A stretch of 64,000 nucleotides of DNA from Flavobacterium sp. Root186 (GCF_001428525.1 NZ_LMHW01000013.1:1175-65174), one strand, 5' to 3'; shown: positions 1 through 9,532, counted from the first letter of the stretch. Made by a program: numbers and translations. Notes: generated by a model from the letters alone, not told the origin.

Positions 1-71
1 TTTCTTCTTTATTTGCCACCAAAGTTCCGGCAACTTGTTATAAATAACGAGGGCATTTGACAGAATTTAAA

Positions 72-87
72 TGTGATAAATGTCACA
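72..87. promoter_or_regulatory. Crp-family-type palindromic operator (TGTGA-N6-TCACA)
   Basis: The sequence TGTGATAAATGTCACA has perfect 5-bp arms around a 6-bp spacer, which is the form used by Crp/HcpR-type regulators. A near-identical site (14 of 16 bases) lies at 1164-1179, so the two bracket the Crp/Fnr gene at 488-1060. Which gene it controls is unclear, because its nearest leftward neighbour is outside the window. Nothing else was recognised in 1-487 apart from one doubtful small ORF. Confidence 0.5.
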
Positions 88-94
88 GTAATTG

Positions 95-289
95 TCAGCT
101 GTGTTCCTCAGGCAAACGAGCAAATAGTCCGCGGTCTATCGAGTTTTTATTAAATAAGCATTCCGTCAGCATCTCTTTGCGGTGGCAGTCATAAAGCGGT
201 AGCGGCATTAATGTCGCACACTGTATAACCAACGAAATTAGTAGTAGTTTTGCTTTTTGCTGATGAATGCACAGTAATTCTGGGTACAA
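95..289 (-). CDS. doubtful small ORF, possible short membrane or secreted protein
   Basis: This is a 64-residue reading frame with one hydrophobic stretch (about residues 13-30) followed by a polar tail containing two cysteines. I do not recognise a family. It has no obvious ribosome-binding site and stands alone in a stretch otherwise without genes. It could be a small exported protein or a chance ORF. It is listed only because the composition is not obviously random. Confidence 0.2.
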   Translation of the reverse strand: MYPELLCIHQQKAKLLLISLVIQCATLMPLPLYDCHRKEMLTECLFNKNSIDRGLFARLPEEHS

Positions 290-487
290 ATATTTTTTAA
301 CAGCAGTTCAGTTAGTCATGCAACGGGCTTATAATTATCAAAACGAATTTATGATAGCGTCTAATAGCCATTAAACAAGCCATTATATACCTATTTATGA
401 ATTAGGTGGTTTGGCTGCCTTAAATACATATTTCCAATCTGCTTAATTATCCTTAATTTTTTATAGCTTTGTTCAAAAGCGAAGGCT

Positions 488-1060
488 ATGTTTGAATTTT
501 TTTCATCTTATTTAAAAGAAAAAGCGGGTCTTAACGAGGATGAATTGACTCAAGTACGCATAGTAACCGTAAGCAAGAAACTTCGTAAAAGGCAATACCT
601 GTTACAGGAGGGAGACGTTTGTCACTACAATTGCTTTGTTGTCAAAGGCTGCCTACGAAATTATCGTACCAGTGAAGATGGCAGTGAGCATATTTTAAGA
701 TTTGCAGTGGAGAACTGGTGGGTAAGCGATCCGGAAAGCTATAATAATGGCACACCTTCCAAAAATAATATCGATGCACTGGAAGAGAGTGATCTGCTGA
801 TGATTGAAAAAGTAGATTTCAATAATTTACTGGACACCATTCCCCATTTTAAAGATTTTATTTACAATCTAAAAGCAAAGAGTTTTGACGTAAGCCAAGA
901 CCGTATTATGAGCAATATAAGTAATACCGCTGAGGAAAAATATTCCAATTTTATAAAAACATATTCGGATATTTTCAGCCGCGTACCGCTCCACATGATA
1001 GCTTCTTACCTAGGGTTATCTCGTGAAACGCTGAGCCGCATCAGGAAAGCAATATCCTAA
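488..1060 (+). CDS. Crp/Fnr family transcriptional regulator
   Basis: The protein is 190 residues long. The first 110 or so match a cyclic-nucleotide-binding-type beta-barrel, including the LQEGDVC and FVVKGCLR segments. The last 40 hold a helix-turn-helix (MIASYLGLSRETLSRIRKA) typical of the short Bacteroidetes Crp subfamily. No Fe-S cysteine cluster is visible, so it is not a classical oxygen-sensing FNR. Two TGTGA-type palindromes flank the gene, which suggests autoregulation or control of a neighbour; that is inference. The effector is unknown. Confidence 0.88.
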   Translation: MFEFFSSYLKEKAGLNEDELTQVRIVTVSKKLRKRQYLLQEGDVCHYNCFVVKGCLRNYRTSEDGSEHILRFAVENWWVSDPESYNNGTPSKNNIDALEESDLLMIEKVDFNNLLDTIPHFKDFIYNLKAKSFDVSQDRIMSNISNTAEEKYSNFIKTYSDIFSRVPLHMIASYLGLSRETLSRIRKAIS

Positions 1061-1163
1061 AGTTTATAATCAGAGCGGCTGTTTTACAACACAATAATTC
1101 AGAAAACCAATAGTCTTAAATCGAGATTTCACGATTAACTGAGGGCCGCGATTATAATAATGT

Positions 1164-1179
1164 TATGATCAATGTCACA
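1164..1179. promoter_or_regulatory. second Crp-type palindrome-like site
   Basis: TATGATCAATGTCACA differs from the site at 72-87 at only two positions. It lies about 100 bp downstream of the Crp/Fnr gene and about 57 bp upstream of the doubtful ORF starting at 1237. A looser relative (TATGATATTTGTCATA) sits upstream of nirK at 55719-55734, giving a shared pattern TRTGATnnnTGTCAYA. Confidence 0.4.
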
Positions 1180-1236
1180 TCAATTTGCGTCAAATGTCCT
1201 TTCCCTCTCTGCCTAATTCTTTCCACCTTTTGAAAA

Positions 1237-1554
1237 ATGGAAGCAGAAGTGCATTTGTCTTTTTGCTCTGTCAGGAATTCATCAAAATACATTACACTTA
1301 ATTCATATTCACCTGACAAAAAACAATTCAAAAAGTATTTGACAGTCTATCGCATAAATACAGCTGAACTCGTCTTATTACCACCTGAAATAATTGAAGT
1401 AAATTTTAAATTTTATCCATTACTAAGAGAAGGATCCGAAAAGCACATCAGAATGGCTAAATCATGGATTGTACCAGCTTTTTTGAAGCTATGTCCGCCG
1501 AATTTGGAAGGCAAAAAATATCAAATTTTGATAATCAGATGGGATATTCCATAG
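1237..1554 (+). CDS. hypothetical protein, doubtful
   Basis: This is a 105-residue frame rich in Lys, Ile and Tyr with no recognised domain, signal peptide or membrane segment. It begins at an ATG about 57 bp after a Crp-type palindrome, so it could be the regulated target, but no clear ribosome-binding site is visible. The 250 bp that follow, up to the ferredoxin gene on the other strand, show nothing recognisable. It may be a remnant of a larger gene or a chance ORF. Confidence 0.25.
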   Translation: MEAEVHLSFCSVRNSSKYITLNSYSPDKKQFKKYLTVYRINTAELVLLPPEIIEVNFKFYPLLREGSEKHIRMAKSWIVPAFLKLCPPNLEGKKYQILIIRWDIP

Positions 1555-1801
1555 AAAATTTGATTTATAAAAATTTGGGTTCGAAACTTTATAACAATTG
1601 CCATACCGCAGCATTTTTGGCACTCCAATAAGGATGTTAATGATCTTTAGTTTTTTAAAGAATGTCTTTAGTTATTTTTTTTTGGGAAATTTATCATACA
1701 ATGAAAACAGGCGATGTTTTGTTTCATGAACATAAAAAGGCAATAATCACCCATGGGGAAAATATTATGACCTGACAGTCAAATATTGTTTTTTTTTACG
1801 G

Positions 1802-2176
1802 CTAAATATCAAGAACTTCAATTTCAGATTCCTCTAAATCTGTTGTTATAAATAGTTGGCATGAAAGCCGAATGTCCGCATCGGTATACCCCATTTTGGA
1901 TAACGTGGAAGGTTCATTTCTTTCTTTTATCATTGAATTTCCTTTTATAGCTTTTGCTTGTACGATGCAGGTTGCACATCTTCCAACTCCCTGACATTCT
2001 CCAAAACCATCTAAATAGAGCCTGTCCCGCAACAAAAACATTAAACTTGGATATTCACCCACATAGGTTTCAATATGATGTTTTTGATTATTTTCAACAA
2101 CAGTAAATCGTATTATTTTTCTATTTAGGCTCAAAATAGGTTGTGTTTCAAGGTTAGTTCTATGCTTTATTTTCAA
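1802..2176 (-). CDS. 2Fe-2S ferredoxin (adrenodoxin-type)
   Basis: The protein has 124 residues. Four cysteines at about positions 61, 67, 70 and 106 give the spacing C-x5-C-x2-C-x35-C, as in adrenodoxin-type 2Fe-2S ferredoxins, with the core CQGVGRCATC. An N-terminal extension of about 20 residues precedes the ferredoxin beta-strands. It is the last gene of a minus-strand group after an AraC regulator and a DUF488 protein. The electron-transfer partner is not in view, so the physiological role is unknown. Confidence 0.85.
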   Translation of the reverse strand: MKIKHRTNLETQPILSLNRKIIRFTVVENNQKHHIETYVGEYPSLMFLLRDRLYLDGFGECQGVGRCATCIVQAKAIKGNSMIKERNEPSTLSKMGYTDADIRLSCQLFITTDLEESEIEVLDI

Positions 2177-2202
2177 TAATATCTTTTAGATGATATCCTT
2201 TT

Positions 2203-2547
2203 CTACTTCGATAAATAATCCTTTAAAATTATTGCATGATATTGGGGATGCCTTGCTCCATATAATAAAGTTACATCATGAGTTCCAGCAATAATTTTCA
2301 ATCTGTTTAATTCATCGGTTTTTGCCATTAATTCGTGGATATAAAGTTTAGAAAATTCTTCAAAGCGCTCTTTTTGGTGAGTAAACCATTTTCTTAATGC
2401 AAGAGAGGGCGCAATTTCCTTGTTCCATTCGTCAATCTGCAAATCTATTTTTCTTATTCCGCGTGGCCACAATCTATCGACCAAAACCCGATAAGACCCA
2501 TCAGCTGTTTTGCTGTTATAAACTTTTTTTATAATGATCGTTTGCAT
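2203..2547 (-). CDS. DUF488 family protein (YeaO-like)
   Basis: The 114-residue protein shows the family hallmarks VLVDRLWPRG near the N-terminus and a core LLYGARHPQYHA near the C-terminus. The length is usual for the short DUF488/YeaO group, whose biochemical function is not established. The start lies one base after the stop of the upstream AraC regulator, so the two are almost certainly co-transcribed and probably translationally coupled. It is distinct from the longer DUF488 protein at 11660. Confidence 0.85.
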   Translation of the reverse strand: MQTIIIKKVYNSKTADGSYRVLVDRLWPRGIRKIDLQIDEWNKEIAPSLALRKWFTHQKERFEEFSKLYIHELMAKTDELNRLKIIAGTHDVTLLYGARHPQYHAIILKDYLSK

Positions 2548-2548
2548 C

Positions 2549-3334
2549 TTAAAAATTCTTTTTAAAATCGGATGGCCTAAAATTGGTTAACTGATAAAAG
2601 GTATTGCTAAAAGCAGGCAGACTGCCATAGCCTACAGAATATCCAATTTCACTCATTGATAAGTCCGTTTGAAGCATTAATTCAATGGCTTTGACCATTC
2701 GGAGTAATTTCAGGTATTGCAAAAAAGAAGTATTTAAAGTAGACTGAAACAAACGTGATAAAGTCCTTTCACTCAGTCCGAACTGACTTCCTAAGCTACG
2801 CAGAGTATGAGTAGCCGATATATTATTTTGAATCCATTCTAATATGGGCTGCATACGCTCGTTTTCGGTAAAAGGCAATGCGATTGGTAGTCTTTTAGCA
2901 CTTATTTCAGGGAGAATATTCTTAATAACCGATAAAAAAAGGTAACGACTCTCTCCAGGGAGTATATGTCCATCCCAGGTTTCTGAATATTTGATCATTT
3001 CCATGAGAAGTTCATTAATAGGATAAATCCCTACCTCTGAATAAAAAGGATGTTTGTCATCATCATGGGTATAAAAAAACAAAGAACGCAAAACCGTTCC
3101 TGAATGTCCAATTTTTAAGATATGTGTTAAGCCTTGTGGTACCCAGAAATAATGACGTGCAGGAATTACATAGTGACGGTCATTTATCTGCAGATACGCT
3201 AGCCCCCCTTCGACATATGATAATTGTCCTTTAGTATGACTATGGTGCGGAATGAATTTCTCAAATCGCTCATGCATCACAAAAACAGAAGATGATAAGT
3301 TGTCAATCTCAGGTAAGGCAGCAATTAAGCTCAT
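2549..3334 (-). CDS. AraC family transcriptional regulator with N-terminal cupin
   Basis: The protein has 261 residues. An N-terminal cupin-like sensor (HHSHTKGQLSYVEGG, about residues 29-43) is followed by a double helix-turn-helix at about 160-260, with LRSLGSQFGLSERTLSRLF and MSEIGYSVGYGSLPAFSNTF. This architecture matches small-molecule-responsive AraC regulators of efflux genes. It is transcribed away from the TolC-HlyD-MFS operon across a 219-bp divergent region, which makes that operon a likely target; this is inference. Confidence 0.9.
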   Translation of the reverse strand: MSLIAALPEIDNLSSSVFVMHERFEKFIPHHSHTKGQLSYVEGGLAYLQINDRHYVIPARHYFWVPQGLTHILKIGHSGTVLRSLFFYTHDDDKHPFYSEVGIYPINELLMEMIKYSETWDGHILPGESRYLFLSVIKNILPEISAKRLPIALPFTENERMQPILEWIQNNISATHTLRSLGSQFGLSERTLSRLFQSTLNTSFLQYLKLLRMVKAIELMLQTDLSMSEIGYSVGYGSLPAFSNTFYQLTNFRPSDFKKNF

Positions 3335-3524
3335 ATTTTTATTGTTTATACGGATTAATCAAAGATACGAAACGCAATTTGTAAGTGGGGTAATTTTGGA
3401 AATCATTAATTTCTCTGAACAAAAATAAAAGAAGTTTACTGTCATATTTAAGTTAAAATTAACATTGACCGGAATGATTAAATAATCGTCTATTTTACAT
3501 AAATAGGAAGGGCCAATTGGATTA

Positions 3525-3532
3525 TATCTTTG
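3525..3532 (+). promoter_or_regulatory. Bacteroidetes -7 promoter box for the efflux operon
   Basis: TATCTTTG matches the Bacteroidetes -7 consensus TAnnTTTG exactly. It lies 21 bp before the ATG at 3554 and overlaps an alternative TTG start at 3530. The overlap argues that translation begins at the ATG rather than at the TTG. No good -33 TTG was seen at the expected distance. Confidence 0.5.
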
Positions 3533-3553
3533 TGGTCTAAAAATATAATTAAA

Positions 3554-4894
3554 ATGTTTATCGATAAATCAAAGAAACTAATTTACCTCCTTTTAACCCT
3601 GCAAACCTCTTTCCTCTTCGCGCAAAACAAATTGATTCCAAACGCCGAATCAAAGCCCTTATCAATAGATCAAATGTGGGCAAACGTTATTGATAACAGT
3701 AGAAAAATTCATTTGAATACTTTGGAGTCAACCATCGCTGAAGAAGAAATTTCAGAAATCAAAATTGAACGGCTTCCTGAAATTACTTTAAAAGGTAATT
3801 ATGAATATGCCACAAATATTCCTGTGTATGAAAACGGCCTTTTCAGTAAACCGACCCAGCATGAGGTGATCCATTGGCTATATAAGGTCAGTACAGATAT
3901 GTACCTGAATATTTACAATGGAAATAAATTAAACTTAAAAATAGATAAGAAAAAAACGCTATCTGATATTGCCAAAGTGCAAAAGGATATGACGGTTTCT
4001 GAAATTAAATTGCAAGGAGCTATTTATTATTTGAGTTTACAACGAAGCCATATTTTTAAAGAACTCATGATCAAAGATATCGCCAATCAGGAAAAACAAC
4101 TGTTGGAAATTAAGGCTCTTTATAAAAATGGTGTGATATTAAAGAGCGACGTACTGCGAGTAGAACTCAAATTATCTAATCAAAAAATGATGCTTGTTAA
4201 AATCGAAAATGATATTGCTATTGCAAATCAAAAACTCAACATTTTAATTGGGCTACCTGATTTGGAACTGGTGAATCCTTACCAGGAATTAGATCCTGCA
4301 TTATTTGAATTGCAATCATATGAAAGCTATTTGGAAGTAGCTCAGAAAAAATCATATGATTATCATATTTCAGAAAAGACAGTAGATTTAAGGAAAATAG
4401 AACTCAAAAGTACTAAAGCCAATGTAAAACCAAAAATTGGAATGTATGGTGAATTTTATCTTGCCAATCCCCAAATTTTCCTTTATCCATATTCTCCTAG
4501 TAACTACACCCTCGGAATTTTTGGCGTTAGGGCTTCAATACCAATATCAGAGCTTTATATCAACAGGCCAAAAGTAAAAGTAGCCCAATTAAATTTAGAG
4601 AAAGAAGAAGTGGAACACCACCATATCGATGATAAAATTCGACAACAAGTTTATGAAAACTATCTGCGTTTTAAAGAATCTCTCATTAAAATTGATGTAG
4701 CAAGGAATGATGTGGCGCAATCAACCGAGAATGCAAGAATTGTAAAGCAAAACTACTTTAATCAAGCGGCACTTATTACCGATCTTTTAGATGCAGATAT
4801 TCAATTATTGCAAAGCAGATTTGATTTCGCTTCAACAAAAATAGCAGCACAAATTCAATACTATCAACTTCAAAATGTTTTAGGAACACTATAA
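3554..4894 (+). CDS. TolC family outer membrane efflux protein
   Basis: The start is placed at the ATG at 3554 because the upstream in-frame TTG (3530) overlaps a -7 promoter box. From this ATG the protein has about 446 residues. It begins with a signal peptide ending near FLFAQ and continues with long amphipathic helices in two repeats, as in TolC/OprM channels. It is the first gene of an efflux operon: the HlyD-type adaptor starts 2 bp after its stop, and an MFS pump follows. Together they would form a tripartite system spanning both membranes. The substrate cannot be read from sequence. Confidence 0.9.
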   Translation: MFIDKSKKLIYLLLTLQTSFLFAQNKLIPNAESKPLSIDQMWANVIDNSRKIHLNTLESTIAEEEISEIKIERLPEITLKGNYEYATNIPVYENGLFSKPTQHEVIHWLYKVSTDMYLNIYNGNKLNLKIDKKKTLSDIAKVQKDMTVSEIKLQGAIYYLSLQRSHIFKELMIKDIANQEKQLLEIKALYKNGVILKSDVLRVELKLSNQKMMLVKIENDIAIANQKLNILIGLPDLELVNPYQELDPALFELQSYESYLEVAQKKSYDYHISEKTVDLRKIELKSTKANVKPKIGMYGEFYLANPQIFLYPYSPSNYTLGIFGVRASIPISELYINRPKVKVAQLNLEKEEVEHHHIDDKIRQQVYENYLRFKESLIKIDVARNDVAQSTENARIVKQNYFNQAALITDLLDADIQLLQSRFDFASTKIAAQIQYYQLQNVLGTL

Positions 4895-4896
4895 AA

Positions 4897-5961
4897 ATGA
4901 AAAACAGAAACACGTATACCGTTACAGACAAATTAATAACCAAAATAACAGGTTGGATTGCAATAGTGATAACCTTTATTTTAAGTATTTGGGGCATTGT
5001 ATCTTTATGGGACATTTACCAAAATGAAAAAACAAATGATGCTCAGGTTCAGGAATATATAAATCCGGTAATTTCCAGAGCTGGAGGTTTTATTACAGAA
5101 ATTAAATTTGAAGAAAACCAGCCTGTAAAAAAAGGTGATACCATTTTGATTATCGACAGCAGGGAATATAATATTCAGCAACAGCAAACAGAAGCTGCAC
5201 TTTTAAACGCAAAAGCCCAGCTTGAAGTTTGGCAAAGCAAGGTGGCAACTCTTAATAAAATAGCAAAAGTAAATTTGTCAAAAATCAATGTGGCAAAAGC
5301 CGAATTAAGGAAAGAAGATTTAGACTATATCCGATATAAAAAATTAGTGCAGGCAGAATCAGCCACAGCTCAAAAATTAGAAACTATTGAAGCGGCCTAC
5401 AATATAGCTTTAGCCGAATCGCAGGCCACTACTGATAAATATCAGGCATCCTTATCTGAAATAAATGACGCAAAATCGCAAGAAGCAGTTGTAATGGCTG
5501 AAATTGCGCGACTTGAGGCATTGCTGGATCGTCATAAACTGGATGTTACTTATACTGCCGTTACTGCATCATATGATGGTTTTATGGGAAGAAGAACTGT
5601 TGAAAAAGGTCAGATGATTGATGCAGGACAGGTATTGGCTTATATCGTCAATGCAGAAACAGATAAATGGGTGGTTGCGAATTATAAGGAGACACAAATA
5701 GGATGTATGAAATTAGGGGACACTGCTTGTTTCATAGCTGATGCGTATCCGGATAAAAAGTTTAAAGGAGTAATTATATCTTTTTCGCCAGCTACAGGTT
5801 CTAGTTTTTCGCTGTTGCCTCCCGATAATTCAACAGGCAATTATGTGAAAATTGTGCAGCGTGTTCCTGTTAGAATCCGCGTTACAAATCCCAAAAACGA
5901 AGCTGATTTACTGAAAGCAGGAATGAATGTAAATGTTTCAATTGCTAAAAAACAAAACTAA
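4897..5961 (+). CDS. HlyD/EmrA family membrane fusion protein
   Basis: The protein has 354 residues. One N-terminal transmembrane helix (about residues 14-38) is followed by a biotinyl-lipoyl-like half (GGFITEIKFEENQPVKKGD), a long coiled hairpin rich in Ala, Gln and Glu, the second lipoyl half (TASYDGFMGRRTVEKGQ) and a beta-barrel domain. This is the EmrA arrangement. It sits between a TolC-type channel and an EmrB-type MFS transporter and should link them across the periplasm. Confidence 0.92.
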   Translation: MKNRNTYTVTDKLITKITGWIAIVITFILSIWGIVSLWDIYQNEKTNDAQVQEYINPVISRAGGFITEIKFEENQPVKKGDTILIIDSREYNIQQQQTEAALLNAKAQLEVWQSKVATLNKIAKVNLSKINVAKAELRKEDLDYIRYKKLVQAESATAQKLETIEAAYNIALAESQATTDKYQASLSEINDAKSQEAVVMAEIARLEALLDRHKLDVTYTAVTASYDGFMGRRTVEKGQMIDAGQVLAYIVNAETDKWVVANYKETQIGCMKLGDTACFIADAYPDKKFKGVIISFSPATGSSFSLLPPDNSTGNYVKIVQRVPVRIRVTNPKNEADLLKAGMNVNVSIAKKQN

Positions 5962-5962
5962 A

Positions 5963-7552
5963 ATGCTTCCAAAAGGTTTTTTATTTAAAAAGTGGGTTCC
6001 GGAGTGGTTGATTAAAATAACGCTCTTTATTGTATTGCTCCCTAGTTTGGTTTTGTTTTTTTTGCCCATGGCAAATATCAATGCCGCAGCAGGGAACACA
6101 GGAAGTGAAACCTATGATGTCTATTTTTCAGTCTCTTTATTTTATGCTGGTTATGTTAGTTTTTTTTCTCTGGAAAGGCGATTTTTTAAATTTCTGGCAG
6201 CAAAAGAATACTTTATCGTAATAACAATTATTCAGATAATAAGCTCCTATATCTGCTATAGTACAAAAGAGATAACTGTTTTATTTATTTTCCGATTTAT
6301 TCAGGGAATGGCCTTTACAATGACTGTGAATTTATCATTAGCTCTTATTTATGCGCGTTTAAGAACAGAACGGGCACGTGTTATAGGGTACTCTATATTT
6401 TTTGGAATGCTGGTTTGCATGATTCCATTTAATAATTTTATAACTGCTGAAATCATTGATTCATTTGATTTTAATATAGTATATAAATGTGCAATGTTTT
6501 CGTATTTGCCCAGTCTTATAGCACTGCTCTTATTTATGAACAATGTCAGGCTGGACGTTAAATTTCCTTTATATCAATTGGATTGGGCTAGTTTTACATT
6601 TTATGCCATTTCAATTTGCCTTATAGGTTATATAATGGTTTATGGTCAAGAATATTATTGGCTGGAGGATCAGCGTATTTTTAGGAGTGTAATATCGATC
6701 TTCATTTTTGGTGGACTTTTCATTCTTAGACAATCCAGGTTAAAACGCCCTTATTTCGATTTAGAGGTTTTTAAATATAGGAATTTTAAAATTGGAGCGT
6801 TGATAATTGTCATTTTTTATGTCTGTCGTTTTGCTTTTTCAATAACCACAACCTACTTTTTGACTGTTTTAAAGTTAGATCCGATTCATGTTGGTCAGAT
6901 CACGTTAATTAATGTTTTTGGAATCATAATTGGTGTAATTATTTCAGGTGTTTTTGTTCTGCAGCATCGTCCGATACGTTTGTTATGGATCTATGGTTTC
7001 TCTTTATTGTTATTGTATCATGCGTGGATGATCTTTCTTTTTACCACGCAAGCCAATGAGAATAACTTTTATATACCACTTTTGATTCAGGGATTAGGTG
7101 TTGGGACCTTAATGACACCTTCTATAATTTTTATGGTCTCCTCGGTGCCCGAAAGGTTAAGTGTAACATCAGCAGGAATGTGTTTGTTTATGAGATGCTT
7201 AGGTTTTTATGTTAGTATCGGTTTAATGAATTACTTTGACTTATATGCTAAAAGCAAACACTTTAATACTTTTCAGGATAAAATTTCCAATCTTAACCCT
7301 GTCGCCCTGCAATCTGTAAGTAATATTAAAAACATATTGATCCAGGACGGAGCAACATCCGCTTATGCTGCAAAAGCAACTAATAAGGTATTAATTAATA
7401 CAATTAATGCCCAAAATCATATCAGATACGCTGTTGATTATTATGAGATGATTTGTGCAGTTATTATTATATCCCTTATTGTCATTGCTTTATTTCCCTA
7501 TATAAACCGTACCGTGTTAACGCTGTCTAAAAATCAGCCTTCACCATTTTAA
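5963..7552 (+). CDS. MFS drug transporter, EmrB/DHA2-like
   Basis: The frame is open from 5933, but the ATG at 5963 lies one base after the HlyD stop and is the likelier start, giving about 529 residues. Hydrophobic segments throughout suggest about 14 transmembrane helices, as in the DHA2 family. The order TolC, HlyD, MFS matches EmrAB-TolC-type pumps. The loop before the last helix is unusually polar. Substrates are probably amphipathic drugs or fatty acids by analogy with the family only. Confidence 0.88.
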   Translation: MLPKGFLFKKWVPEWLIKITLFIVLLPSLVLFFLPMANINAAAGNTGSETYDVYFSVSLFYAGYVSFFSLERRFFKFLAAKEYFIVITIIQIISSYICYSTKEITVLFIFRFIQGMAFTMTVNLSLALIYARLRTERARVIGYSIFFGMLVCMIPFNNFITAEIIDSFDFNIVYKCAMFSYLPSLIALLLFMNNVRLDVKFPLYQLDWASFTFYAISICLIGYIMVYGQEYYWLEDQRIFRSVISIFIFGGLFILRQSRLKRPYFDLEVFKYRNFKIGALIIVIFYVCRFAFSITTTYFLTVLKLDPIHVGQITLINVFGIIIGVIISGVFVLQHRPIRLLWIYGFSLLLLYHAWMIFLFTTQANENNFYIPLLIQGLGVGTLMTPSIIFMVSSVPERLSVTSAGMCLFMRCLGFYVSIGLMNYFDLYAKSKHFNTFQDKISNLNPVALQSVSNIKNILIQDGATSAYAAKATNKVLINTINAQNHIRYAVDYYEMICAVIIISLIVIALFPYINRTVLTLSKNQPSPF

Positions 7553-7591
7553 AATTAATTGACCTCAAATTATAATCTTAAATTTATTATC

Positions 7592-8530
7592 ATGTGGACT
7601 ATCTACAGTATTGGCTTTTTAACTATACTTTCTTGCATCATTTATAATACCGTTAGAAAAAAAAAGTCACAAGTAACCTCAAAGTTTTCTATACTAATCC
7701 ACTTATTGCTAAAGTTAGATAAAAAACTAGTCGTCGAAAATGGCAGTAATGATGAAATAACGTTATTCTCTTCGAATATTAGAGGTTCTATTGCCATTTT
7801 TCTTGCCCAATACTCCGGTATAATTTCCGTCATTATAGAATCTAGCACTATCGAAAACACAAGTCAAAAAAAAGAATGGATTTTTTTAGATAACATAAAT
7901 CAATACCTCATTTTTAATCATATACTAAATGATCTTAAAAATTTAAATAATAGTGGTTTTGATCATCAAATATTAAAAAGATTAGTTGATAAAAGTAACC
8001 ATTCCATACAGAGAATTATTTTGTCAAATGGTTATTCTCCTTACAATGTCGCGCAATCTTTATTTGTTATTGCTTTTTCCGAGGTAGAAAAAATAAATGA
8101 TTTTCAAAAAATCAGCCAGAAAGGGTCTTTTGAAGTGCTCTTTTTTAATTGTGTAGTGGCGCTCCAGAAAAGTGACAGCAAGCAACAGAATGAATTATGG
8201 GATCAATTGTTTGCCTTATTGATTTTTTATCTTGAGAATCATAATTTAATGAATCAAATTAAAGATCTGGAAAAACTTTTAGCAGACAGATTAGCTTTAT
8301 ATGGTGAACAAATACAACAAATAAAATTGGACCCTGATTATAATTATAATTTGCTTTATGACTATTTCTTTTTAAGACCCTTAAGCCTGCATTCTAAAAT
8401 TAAATCAAAAGTAATACAAACTTCAAGTTTGTCTAGAACGATGCAAAGTGCTGGATTTTCAAAAATAGTTCTGGTTATGATCGCAGATCTAGAAGAAAAG
8501 CTGCCAATTCTACAGAGTTTAATTTTTTAA
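7592..8530 (+). CDS. hypothetical protein with one N-terminal membrane helix
   Basis: The frame can start at a TTG at 7559 or at the ATG at 7592, which directly precedes a strong membrane helix (IYSIGFLTILSCIIY). The latter gives about 312 residues: a helix, a basic stop-transfer stretch, then a soluble, mostly alpha-helical domain with no family I recognise. It follows the MFS pump after about 40 bp on the same strand and is probably the fourth gene of the efflux operon. Its role there is unknown. Confidence 0.65.
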   Translation: MWTIYSIGFLTILSCIIYNTVRKKKSQVTSKFSILIHLLLKLDKKLVVENGSNDEITLFSSNIRGSIAIFLAQYSGIISVIIESSTIENTSQKKEWIFLDNINQYLIFNHILNDLKNLNNSGFDHQILKRLVDKSNHSIQRIILSNGYSPYNVAQSLFVIAFSEVEKINDFQKISQKGSFEVLFFNCVVALQKSDSKQQNELWDQLFALLIFYLENHNLMNQIKDLEKLLADRLALYGEQIQQIKLDPDYNYNLLYDYFFLRPLSLHSKIKSKVIQTSSLSRTMQSAGFSKIVLVMIADLEEKLPILQSLIF

Positions 8531-8689
8531 CTGATAAATTTTTACTCTTTAATCTATCGGGTCAAATGTTTGCTTACACTAGCCACTTTGTAATATCGCT
8601 AAAAACCAATACAGCTTAAATGATTATCTTTAGGATACATTCAAATAAACTTTACATATAATATTAAAGACATGAAAATCTGATAAAAA

Positions 8690-8983
8690 ATGAACCCATA
8701 TACAAATTTGACAGAAGCTTTAGAAGGTCTAATATGTCAAGGATATAATATAAGCTTTATAGCTAAAAAAAATTTTATAAATGCCAGAAATCATAATTGC
8801 AAAATTAATTACAATGAGATTGTGGTTAATTATGCTTACCATTTTTGGGATCCCGACCCTAAATTAGACGCTATCCTTTATGGCTTTTACTCGAAAAAAC
8901 ATTGTATCAAAGGATTGATTATAATAAGTTGCTCAATGTTATTAGAAATTGATTCGCAGGAAATAGAAAAACAAGAACGATAG
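8690..8983 (+). CDS. small conserved Bacteroidetes protein (resembles family mislabelled PRPP synthetase)
   Basis: The protein has 97 residues. The pattern EAL..L...GY near the start, DPDPKLDAILYGF in the middle and KGLIII near the end resembles a small Bacteroidetes family often labelled phosphoribosylpyrophosphate synthetase in databases although it is far too short for that enzyme. I recognise the pattern only from memory and cannot confirm it. No function is known. It precedes a hemerythrin-like gene by about 60 bp. Confidence 0.55.
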   Translation: MNPYTNLTEALEGLICQGYNISFIAKKNFINARNHNCKINYNEIVVNYAYHFWDPDPKLDAILYGFYSKKHCIKGLIIISCSMLLEIDSQEIEKQER

Positions 8984-9046
8984 TAGCTTTAGGGATTTAT
9001 AAATTCCATAGAATTTATTATCTGTCACTCTTTACTTTAAATAATA

Positions 9047-9532
9047 ATGAATTTAGAAAAAAAACTAATAAAGGAAGAAAATCTAAAAAACTTAGAAACA
9101 TTACTTAGTTCTTTACATAGAGATAATCAGCTGTCATTAGAGTTATGCCGAGCAATTCGTGAAGGAATTAGACAGAAAATTGTTCCTGAAAGGATTAAAA
9201 ATTATGCAGATTGGTATTATAGCAATGAATTAGCATTGCATTTCGAAATAGAAAAAGAATATATTTTTCCACTATTAGGACTGGAAAATCAATTAGTAAA
9301 AAAAAGCTTAACGCTACATCGACGATTAAAAAAACATTTTACAAAAAATATTGAAATCGAAAAGTCATTAAGCCGAATTGAAGAAGATCTGGAGATATTA
9401 ATACGCTTGGAAGAGAAAAATATTTTTACTTCAATCAGAAATATTGTACCATCAAATCAAATTATATTGAACTTAAAAGATTTTTCCCGTGAATTAAATA
9501 ACGAGGAATGGAATGATTTTTTTTGGCGATAA
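9047..9532 (+). CDS. hemerythrin-like protein with lost metal ligands
   Basis: The protein has 161 residues and is clearly paralogous to the hemerythrin-domain protein at 59827-60291: shared length, the segments HFEIEKEYIFPLL versus HFELEEKYVFTIL, and the ending DFFWR versus DADFWS. The intact paralogue has an HDHHH motif near residue 20 and a histidine in SHIRFEER. Here these positions read HRDNQ and ILIRLEEK, so at least two iron-binding histidines are gone, while the middle His and Glu residues remain. It probably cannot hold a normal di-iron centre. It may be a structural or regulatory paralogue, or be decaying. Confidence 0.7.
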   Translation: MNLEKKLIKEENLKNLETLLSSLHRDNQLSLELCRAIREGIRQKIVPERIKNYADWYYSNELALHFEIEKEYIFPLLGLENQLVKKSLTLHRRLKKHFTKNIEIEKSLSRIEEDLEILIRLEEKNIFTSIRNIVPSNQIILNLKDFSRELNNEEWNDFFWR

